Assembly (NCBI GenBank): GCA_020523885.1
Contig: JAJAPY010000024.1
Location: forward strand, 1 to 48,867
Origin: Candidatus Liberimonas magnetica
GTDB taxonomy: Bacteria; Elusimicrobiota; Endomicrobiia; Endomicrobiales; JAFGIL01
Direction: 5' to 3'
DNA: 48,867 nt
Below are positions 35,646-41,971 of this stretch, one piece after another. The translations under genes were made by a program, and so were the position numbers. The stretch's first letter is position 1. The number at the start of each line of letters is the position of its first letter. The notes beneath the pieces are model-generated. The model was not told where the DNA came from. It saw nothing but the letters and a program-made list of their open reading frames with translations, and did not search any database.

Positions 35646-36383
35646 GTGAGTATATTTAGATTTAAAAAGCCTTTGATAGAAGGTGTCGTTATGGATCGAC
35701 CGAATCGTTTTGTAATGATGGTCGATGTAAATGGCCGAATAGAAAGATGTTTTTGTCCGTGCCCCACGAAAATTGGTAACCTAATATTCGAAAGCATCCC
35801 TTGTCTTCTGTCAAACAGTAATAGCTCTAACACTAAGTATACAGTAGAAGCTATATCCTTAAGTCCTGTAGATGTCACAAGGAAAAAATGGATAGGGATT
35901 AATCAAACAAAAATAAACAGTTACATTGAACATTTATTTCTTGCTGGAGAATTGAATAAAGTTGTGAAGAGAATAAAAAGTGTAAAGAGAGAATACGGTT
36001 TGAGTAACTCAAAAATAGATTTTCTTGTAAATACTTGTTTAGTAGAAGTAAAAACACCTTTAACTAATTTACCCTACAAATCTTATTTAAAATATCAACC
36101 CGACAAAGCATTTCATTCTTATCATAGAACTATAAAACACTATAACCTTCTTTCAAAACATATTGGAGAATTTTCTAGGGCAATCGTCTTGCATTGTTTT
36201 ATGTATAATGCAGAAAAATATAGAGACTTGTTTAATAACATAACGAAAAAAAGGATGCGGAATATAGTTAAAAAAGCCATCTTCAATGGTGTAGAAAATT
36301 GGCAAGTTAATCTTAAAATAGGTCCCAAAGGCGTAAGTCTCATAGATTGTTATAAATTAAATAATATATGTAATGGAATATAG
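35646..36383 (+). CDS. SfsA-like DNA/RNA nuclease-family protein
   Basis: The 245-residue protein matches SfsA over its length. It has an N-terminal OB-like part (LIEGVVMDRPNRFVMMVDVN), then CPCPTKIG in place of the usual CPNTGxM. A second match, WIGINQTKIN, stands for VGVNT. The nuclease core has Asp125 (SKIDFLV), Glu134-x-Lys136 (LVEVKTPL), all kept. SfsA proteins are normally lone housekeeping genes with nuclease activity reported and an unclear role. Here it is inside an operon with methyltransferases and overlaps the next gene by 11 bases. The start is GTG 35646; an in-frame ATG at 35691 is possible but would lose the conserved N-terminus. Confidence 0.82.
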   Translation: MSIFRFKKPLIEGVVMDRPNRFVMMVDVNGRIERCFCPCPTKIGNLIFESIPCLLSNSNSSNTKYTVEAISLSPVDVTRKKWIGINQTKINSYIEHLFLAGELNKVVKRIKSVKREYGLSNSKIDFLVNTCLVEVKTPLTNLPYKSYLKYQPDKAFHSYHRTIKHYNLLSKHIGEFSRAIVLHCFMYNAEKYRDLFNNITKKRMRNIVKKAIFNGVENWQVNLKIGPKGVSLIDCYKLNNICNGI

Positions 36384-36618
36384 AAAAATAACGAAAATAG
36401 AGTTTCTTCGAACTCGGGATTATGGAATTAAATCCTGTAGGTCTGTAGGAGTTGATGTCACAAAACAATATGATTATTATTTCTGGTGGAATTATGTAGA
36501 ATATTTTAGGACCTTAATAGATAAAACTAAAGTTGATAAACGAATATTAGACAGAGCCTTATGGCAGTATTCAAAAGAAAACCAGAAAAATAGCTACAGT
36601 CATGGTTTGAGGTCATAA
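36373..36618 (+). CDS. Small operon protein (81 aa), function unknown
   Basis: No family is recognised. The protein is rich in Tyr, Trp and basic residues (QYDYYFWWNYVEYFRTLIDK) and has a helical C-terminal part ending ENQKNSYSHGLRS. Its start lies inside the SfsA-like gene (11-base overlap) and its stop is 4 bases before the response-regulator gene. This layout suggests it is translated with them. A structural or adaptor role in the same complex is possible but is inference. Confidence 0.7.
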   Translation: MEYRKITKIEFLRTRDYGIKSCRSVGVDVTKQYDYYFWWNYVEYFRTLIDKTKVDKRILDRALWQYSKENQKNSYSHGLRS

Positions 36619-36622
36619 TTTT

Positions 36623-37000
36623 ATGAAAGGTTTTCTAATTGTTGATGATGAAACAGCAATGTTTCAATTATACAAAGGTATTATCAGGAAGGAATTTGAG
36701 GCCGTAGTTTTTACTGCTGAAAATAGTGAAGAAGCAGAAGATATGATAGATAAAATAAGCCCTGCAATAGATGTTATAATATCGGATATAAACAGACCAG
36801 GAAAGAGTGGTTTGGATTTTGCTCGCGATATTCATAGAAAATATCCAAAGATCAAGATATTCCTTGTATCCGGGAACCTGGCAGATGGCAGAAAGGAAAA
36901 GGCAGAAAAACTAATTAAGGCTGGTGTAATAAAAGGATTATTACAAAAACCTTTTGAAGTATCTAATTTTAGAAGTATGGTAAAATCATTTACTAAATAG
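36623..37000 (+). CDS. Stand-alone response-regulator receiver domain (CheY-like)
   Basis: The 125-residue protein is a single receiver domain. Acidic residues Asp8 and Asp9, phosphoacceptor Asp55 (IISDINRPG), Ser83 (FLVSGN) and Lys109 (LQKPF) are all in place, so it should be phosphorylated. No output domain and no histidine kinase gene are seen in the window. It starts 4 bases after the 81-residue gene and is the last gene of the methyltransferase-nuclease block. A receiver in such a block could couple a host kinase signal to nuclease control, which is inference. No terminator was found after it. Confidence 0.9.
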   Translation: MKGFLIVDDETAMFQLYKGIIRKEFEAVVFTAENSEEAEDMIDKISPAIDVIISDINRPGKSGLDFARDIHRKYPKIKIFLVSGNLADGRKEKAEKLIKAGVIKGLLQKPFEVSNFRSMVKSFTK

Positions 37001-37089
37001 TGGGAGTTCTATATATCCCCTTGTTTATACTCGATATTAATATTAAGTTTGCGTCAATTTATACATTATGACTAATAAGGAGAAACGAA

Positions 37090-37683
37090 TTGTTACCAGA
37101 TTTTCTTAAAATTAAAACTAAATTTACTGATGTTATGAATAAGTTTATGAAAACCCTGATAAATCAAGAGCCATTATTAAAGGGTGTTTCTAAAGCTAGA
37201 CATTTTGAAGGAGATATCATCTCGGGGGTTTCACAAGATGGGTATAAAGATGAATCAAAATATCAAGACTTCAAATCTGAATTTAAAATAGATAAGGATG
37301 ATTTAATAAAAAAAGGACCGAGATTGTTTATTGAAAATTGTGAAATTGTTGCTAAAGAGATGAGAGAAGCAGCTGCTAAGGCTATGATAGATAAAATAAA
37401 TCAGGTCACTGAAGAGACTGGGAACATCGTAGATGGAAAAGGTAAGAGATTTAGCTTTGAGTTATTTATGGAAATGTTAGATAAATATCCTATGGAATTT
37501 GATGAAAATAAAAACCCAATTATGCCAACAGTGATTGTTTCTCCAGCAATAGCATTAAGAGTGAAAGAAGAACTTCCTGTATGGGAAACTAACCCGGTGT
37601 ACAAAAATCAATTAGATAATCTAATAGAAAGAAAAAGGAAAGACTGGAATGATAGAGAGAGCTATAGAAAACTGGTTGACTAA
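37090..37683 (+). CDS. Partner protein of an Mrr-like nuclease (197 aa), function unknown
   Basis: The start is TTG 37090 with AAGGAG 6 bases upstream. The protein is mostly helical with a charged centre (KEMREAAAKAMIDKINQVTE) and a conserved-looking MPTVIVSPAIALRVKEELPV stretch near residue 150. No family is recognised and no catalytic motif is visible. Its end overlaps the start of the Mrr-like gene by 35 bases, so the two form a translationally coupled pair. A role as sensor, inhibitor or specificity partner of the nuclease is plausible. Confidence 0.7.
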   Translation: MLPDFLKIKTKFTDVMNKFMKTLINQEPLLKGVSKARHFEGDIISGVSQDGYKDESKYQDFKSEFKIDKDDLIKKGPRLFIENCEIVAKEMREAAAKAMIDKINQVTEETGNIVDGKGKRFSFELFMEMLDKYPMEFDENKNPIMPTVIVSPAIALRVKEELPVWETNPVYKNQLDNLIERKRKDWNDRESYRKLVD

Positions 37684-39265
37684 TACTAATGAACGCAATT
37701 ATCAAATTGCTTTCTGTCAGGTGCTAATGAATAAAGGCGAAAAGATAATTTATGTTTGCTCTCATGGACCAGCGGAGCAAGGCAAGGATATAATTAGTAT
37801 TGATAAAGAAGGTAATAGTAAAGCTTATCAGCTAAAGACGGGTGATATTAACTTAGCTGAGTGGAGAAAAATTAGAGGCGAAATCCAAGATTTAATAGAA
37901 CTATCTATAAGACACCCCTCTGTAGATAAAACTAAAATGCATAAATCAGTATTAGTTGCAAATGGAGATATAACTGCCGATGTTAGAGCCTATATAGATC
38001 AGTTAAATGATGACAATGTCAGAATGAATCGTAATTTTTCACCTTTGTCTATTGTTTGTAAAGATACGCTTTTAAAAGAGTTCATAGATGCTCATGGTAG
38101 ATTTATGCCAGTAGAATTAAAAGATATGCAAATGTTCTTGGAGATATATTTGCATAATGGTAAAGATTTTTTTCCTAAAGAAAAATATATAAATCTAGTA
38201 AATAATATGCTTTTTTCAAAAACATACAAACAAAAATCTGATTACTTTAACATAATATCTAGTAGTGTTATTATAACTTCTTATATTTTAAAGTCTTTTC
38301 AAGAGCAAAATAACTACTACGCCATGTTCGAAGCATGGGTATTGCTTGCAGGTAATATATTAAGATATGTGAAAAGAAACAATATTGACAAAGAATTATA
38401 TTTGGAAACATATGATTTGATAAAAGAAGAGGTTGAAAAGAACATTCAGCTTTTAGAAGAAGAAATTATTGCTAAAAAGGTATTTTTAGAAGGAAATCCA
38501 ATGGGGGATGGTTGGTGGGTATATAAAGCGAGAGCAACTATTGTATTGGGAACTATATCTGCTTTTGAAGTAAAAAACATAGAAAAAAATAAAGAATATA
38601 GAGTCCGACAGCAATTCGTTGATTTGGTTAAAGAGAATGTAAGTAATAAAGTTGTGTTTTATTGGGGCGAAAGTGCCTTTCCGTATTTTCTTAATATAAT
38701 TAATTTCCTTGAAGCCATTCAAGAAAAAGAATTAGCATTAAATCTTCTTATTGCATTGTTTAGCGATACATTAAAAATGAAAGAGTTCGAATACAAAGGG
38801 TTCCCAATGCCTAATCCATATTATACTGCTGAAGAATTATTGGAAGCACTATTAGGTATTTCTTTTGATCAGTTAGGAGAAGAAACATTTGTAGGGTCAT
38901 CATATGTGTTGAACTCATTAATAGAGATGCTTGCTAGAAGAAATCAAAGAAAAATTCTTGAAGAAAATTGGAAAAAAGTGTCATATATTCATTACGATGT
39001 GTTTGCTCCAAAGAAGTTTGAAGACATCTTTTTATGGAGAGCAGAGGAAGGAGAAAACCATTATGAATTTCCAAATATGACTCAAAGCTGGAAAGATCTT
39101 TACAAAGAAGCAAACAATTGCGAAAACGTGGATAATTTTTATAGAGAATATTCTGATTTAATTAGATATGCACTGATAACATATCCACATAGGATAAATA
39201 AATATGTTGTAAGATCGCTAGATATAGTGTCTTGCTTTGGAAAAAAGCTACATACAAATTTATAG
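37649..39265 (+). CDS. Mrr-like PD-(D/E)XK restriction-type protein with long C-terminal domain
   Basis: The first 70 residues contain the Mrr-type nuclease pattern, with Glu43/Asp47 in EQGKDIIS and Gln61-x-Lys63 in YQLKTGDI, a QxK variant of the core. The other 450 or so residues are helical and of unknown family, with motifs such as NPMGDGWWVYKARATI and FYWGESAFPYFLNII. The helical pattern suggests a repeat-like or sensor domain. The total of 538 residues is much longer than a plain Mrr. The overlap with the 197-residue gene indicates a two-gene system. It may cut modified or foreign DNA. After its stop lies a nuclease gene remnant. Confidence 0.7.
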   Translation: MIERAIENWLTNTNERNYQIAFCQVLMNKGEKIIYVCSHGPAEQGKDIISIDKEGNSKAYQLKTGDINLAEWRKIRGEIQDLIELSIRHPSVDKTKMHKSVLVANGDITADVRAYIDQLNDDNVRMNRNFSPLSIVCKDTLLKEFIDAHGRFMPVELKDMQMFLEIYLHNGKDFFPKEKYINLVNNMLFSKTYKQKSDYFNIISSSVIITSYILKSFQEQNNYYAMFEAWVLLAGNILRYVKRNNIDKELYLETYDLIKEEVEKNIQLLEEEIIAKKVFLEGNPMGDGWWVYKARATIVLGTISAFEVKNIEKNKEYRVRQQFVDLVKENVSNKVVFYWGESAFPYFLNIINFLEAIQEKELALNLLIALFSDTLKMKEFEYKGFPMPNPYYTAEELLEALLGISFDQLGEETFVGSSYVLNSLIEMLARRNQRKILEENWKKVSYIHYDVFAPKKFEDIFLWRAEEGENHYEFPNMTQSWKDLYKEANNCENVDNFYREYSDLIRYALITYPHRINKYVVRSLDIVSCFGKKLHTNL

Positions 39266-39393
39266 AGTCAAAGAAAGCAGGAAAAGATACGATTAGAGCA
39301 TCTCAAATCAATTGGTTAGAATCCGCACTTGAAGCCGGGTTTAGTATACGAGATTTTCTATTAGTGGAGTGGGATTTTAAAGATAATGGATAG
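39202..39393 (+). pseudogene. Remnant of a VRR-NUC nuclease domain
   Basis: In a frame that overlaps the end of the Mrr-like gene, the translation reads LLWKKATYKFIESKKAGKDT, then SQINWLESALEAGFSIRDFL and a stop at 39391-39393. This matches the C-terminal half of VRR-NUC domains: strand, ExK, charged loop, Gln-x-x-Trp-Leu helix and Gly-containing turn. The frame has no start codon and the first half is missing, with a stop just upstream at 39199. It is therefore a fragment. The rest of the gap to 39502 holds an AT-rich hairpin at 39407-39429 and a direct repeat at 39439-39462. Confidence 0.55.
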
Positions 39394-39438
39394 CAAATTA
39401 AAACTTAATACAATAGTTTAAATTGTATTGTAAAATAA

Positions 39439-39462
39439 ATCAATTATTTGAAATAAAACAGG
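39439..39462. repeat. Left 24-bp direct repeat of a two-gene cassette
   Basis: The sequence atcaattatttgaaataaaa plus cagg recurs at 40863-40886 with one mismatch (a to g). The pair flanks exactly two genes, the double-membrane-segment protein and the HEPN-like protein. It may mark a cassette that was inserted or duplicated as a unit. Confidence 0.6.
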
Positions 39463-39502
39463 ATCGAAAAACGCTTTAGTAATATCTTTAATAGGAAATA
39501 TA

Positions 39503-40048
39503 ATGAAAAAAATAATTATCTTTATATTGGCAGCTCTTTTAATATATTTTATTATATTATCTTTTTATTTGAGAACAAGGCCGATAGAACAAAAACAAGA
39601 TTCAAAAGAGATAGTGTCTTTATATAGGCCACATTTAGAAAATATTAATAGCATTCTTAAGCAGAAAGCTTTATTTGATAGTTGGAACAGATACTACGAT
39701 CCCGCTTATTTTTTAGAATACTTTAAACAATATAATAGTATTCTTCAAAAACTTAAGAAAATAAATCCTAATATCTTTTCTGTATTGCCAAAAAGGTCAT
39801 TTCCGCTACCATCAAAAACTACTGATTTTGATGGTAGAGGGTATCTAGTAAAAACAGATTTAGAAAAACTTTCGGAAGATATAAATCTAGCCATAGCATT
39901 AATAGATAATAATTATGGCATTAAAATATCAAACCAGGATGAAAAGAAAAAATTGTTCTATGAACAGTGGTGGTTCCAATTTCTTATTGCTCCTTTCATT
40001 GTAGGTATAATATTGATAATAATAGAAAGGATAATCAGAAAAAAATAA
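39503..40048 (+). CDS. Membrane protein with N- and C-terminal membrane segments (181 aa)
   Basis: Two hydrophobic segments (residues 3-25 with IIIFILAALLIYFIILSFYL and about 152-176 with FLIAPFIVGIILIIIE) bracket a 125-residue soluble part that should face the periplasm or the cytoplasm as one loop. No enzymatic motif is visible. The ATG follows AGGA by 8 bases. It lies inside a repeat-bounded cassette with a HEPN-like gene, so the two may act together, for example as a membrane effector and a sensor. That is inference. Confidence 0.6.
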   Translation: MKKIIIFILAALLIYFIILSFYLRTRPIEQKQDSKEIVSLYRPHLENINSILKQKALFDSWNRYYDPAYFLEYFKQYNSILQKLKKINPNIFSVLPKRSFPLPSKTTDFDGRGYLVKTDLEKLSEDINLAIALIDNNYGIKISNQDEKKKLFYEQWWFQFLIAPFIVGIILIIIERIIRKK

Positions 40049-40102
40049 AAGTATTTGTTGGGTTGTAATTGTTTTGCAAAATTATACTAATTGGACCAAT
40101 GT

Positions 40103-40834
40103 ATGTATAAAAATCATCTTATTTATTCTTTTATTGATGGATCGTTTATGGATATTGCCGATAAAGATTATTTGGCGGCAAGAATATGTTATCGGTATGA
40201 TTTACCCCAAGAGTTTTTATGGTTATCTTTACAAGCTATAGAAAAATATATCAAAGCAATATTGCTATATAACGAACAAGAAACAAAAAGTATCGGACAT
40301 GATATATCTAAGGCTTATGATAAAATGAAATCTTTGAAGGAATTTAGTTTTGATATTCCTAAAGATGTAGAGTCATTTATTAGTTACTTAAATAGATATG
40401 GTTTAGATCGTTATTTTGAGAAGCCATATTTTTTATATGGAGAAGAATTATTGTCACTTGATAGAACTGTCTGGTTTATTAGGCGATATTGTGGTTTATT
40501 TAATTCTAAAATTAAAAAAATAGATGGAACAATGGTTGATGGTTTGTCTGCAAATTTAAAGAGAATTCAAAATCCTTATTATTTAAAACAACCAAATAAG
40601 TTTATTCATCATGGGTATTTAGGACATGTGTTAAATAACAAAAGATTAGAATTGAGGAAGCAACTCGTTTACAAAAATTTCTATTTTGGGACCTATAAAA
40701 GGAAGTTAATTAAAAATTACAAATTAAAGTCAGGTTCTGGCACACCAACTCATATTCATCATAAAGAAATATTTGATGAATTAAAAGCAAAAGTAAGGTT
40801 TTCAAAAGAAATAATAGATCATTTTAAGAATTAG
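40103..40834 (+). CDS. HEPN-domain-like protein
   Basis: I choose ATG 40103 (MYKNHLIYSF); the TTG four codons earlier is an alternative. The protein has a helical pattern like HEPN domains: DIADKDYLAARICYRYDLP, then LWLSLQAIEKYIKAILLY and GHDISKAYDKM. HEPN proteins are often ribonucleases with an R-x4-6-H motif, but I do not see this motif clearly, so it may be non-catalytic. The C-terminal half (about 150-243) is basic and unassigned, with PTHIHHKEIFDELKAK near the end. It pairs with the upstream membrane protein in a cassette flanked by direct repeats. Confidence 0.6.
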   Translation: MYKNHLIYSFIDGSFMDIADKDYLAARICYRYDLPQEFLWLSLQAIEKYIKAILLYNEQETKSIGHDISKAYDKMKSLKEFSFDIPKDVESFISYLNRYGLDRYFEKPYFLYGEELLSLDRTVWFIRRYCGLFNSKIKKIDGTMVDGLSANLKRIQNPYYLKQPNKFIHHGYLGHVLNNKRLELRKQLVYKNFYFGTYKRKLIKNYKLKSGSGTPTHIHHKEIFDELKAKVRFSKEIIDHFKN

Positions 40835-40862
40835 CAAAACTTTATAATATATTGAAATATCA

Positions 40863-40886
40863 ATCAATTGTTTGAAATAAAACAGG
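40863..40886. repeat. Right 24-bp direct repeat of the cassette
   Basis: This copy matches 39439-39462 with one mismatch and lies 29 bases after the HEPN-like stop. It ends 22 bases before the right attachment core. Confidence 0.6.
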
Positions 40887-41793
40887 TTCTGATAGCGTCC
40901 CCTAGGGGACCCCAAACTAAACGTCGTACCGATTTTTTACCCAGTTTCTGACGATAATCGAGAGGTTCGAATCTCTCGATTATCGTTTTTACCCCTAAAT
41001 TAAGATTTTTGATGATTTCAAACGGTTCTTTTAATTTTATCGTCAGTAAATTATCCATAAGGGAGAGGTACGAAGCTAAAAAGGATACTACATACCGTTT
41101 CTCTTCATCAGAGCCGCTTAAAAACCTGTTTTTTGCCTCTTTTGCCATATTAAAAACCTCAATAGATTTATCCAGCCAGCTTTTGGCGCTCTTTCCATCA
41201 GTTCTTATAAGCTCTTCTAATCGTATCTTTTCATTCATCAACTCGTCTTTCTTTTTTACATATTCTTCTTCAGTGATCTCTTTGTTAATTCTCATGTTCA
41301 TCAGTGTATCTATTTTGGTGCTGCAGGCTGTAAAAGCCTTCCTATAGCCTTCCAATAACATTTCCTGGCTTTTAATATCTTCTGCATAGTCATTTTTGAG
41401 CTCTTCTATGGCCCAGTCATGGAAATCCTGGGGGATTTCTACGCTTTCAAGAACGGGTATAATTTGTTTTTCCAGTTCAGCAGCAAGTATGTATTTTTGT
41501 GAGCAGTTGGGATTTTTCATCTTTGTACAATGGTAGTATATATAACGATGAGTATTACCATTCTTTTGGCGTTTAATCCTGTTTTCTGCTGTTATCATAC
41601 AACCGCACTCGCCGCAACGAATAAGCTGTGTAAATGGGAAATAATGCTTCTTTACCATAGGTTTAAAGCGGCCGCTGAGTATTTTCTGAGCCCTGTCATA
41701 TTCAGTCCTTGTAATCATGGGTTCGTGCTTTCCTGTATAAAGTGTCCCGGCATAATAGAAATATCCGTAATAGAAAGGATTTCTGAATACTGC
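40864..41793 (-). pseudogene. N-terminally truncated large serine recombinase of an older element
   Basis: Homology with the 520-residue recombinase starts at AVFRNPFYYGYFYYAG and runs through the zinc-ribbon (RCGECGCMI, YYHCTKMKNPNC), coiled coil and tail. The first 220 or so residues, including the catalytic resolvase domain, are missing, and the open frame before it (from 41952) is repeat-derived. It cannot be an active recombinase. Joining its tail (RRLVWG) to the tRNA-His 3' end would give VWGG and a stop, exactly like the intact copy. It is therefore an earlier occupant of the same site, displaced by the newer element. Its present last codons, after the core, are read from the newer element's end. 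Confidence 0.85.
40897..40918. other. Right end of the element: 14-bp palindrome and attachment core (attR)
   Basis: gtcccctaggggac (40897-40910) is a perfect palindrome that overlaps the core accccaaact (40909-40918), the same 10 bases as at the tRNA-His 3' end. Left of the core is newer-element sequence; right of it is the 3' end of an older recombinase gene. This is the expected outer junction of the 21-kb element. The 9-mer acctgtttt 20 bases inside the left core appears inverted 21 bases inside the right core. Confidence 0.65.
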
Positions 41794-41892
41794 ATCCAGG
41801 CGGGGCAAACAGATGACCTGATTTATGTCGTCGTTGACACAAGTACAATGCAATGCGAGAGAGTTAGTATCTGATGAAGTCTTATGTGACAT

Positions 41893-41971
41893 TTTTAGGG
41901 ACAAAATACTGTTTTTAGGGACATTCCGTTTTAGGGACATTTTTAGGGACATTTTTTACTTTTTAGGGACA
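41893..41971. repeat. Five short direct repeats TTTTAGGGACA
   Basis: The 11-mer occurs at 41893, 41913, 41929, 41941 and 41961, with spacings of 20, 16, 12 and 20 bases. On the other strand the units read ATGTCCCTAAAA and form the repetitive start of the truncated recombinase frame. The last copy encodes the C-terminus of the DUF4062 protein. A related tgtccctaaa lies near 48289. Confidence 0.85.

Noticed and set aside
19678-40918. Prophage
   Set aside because: No capsid, portal, terminase or tail genes are present. A LexA-like repressor and integrases alone fit an integrated non-phage element or a satellite.
40864-41952. Complete second serine recombinase gene
   Set aside because: The catalytic N-terminal domain is missing and the first 50 or so codons come from short repeats, so it is a remnant.
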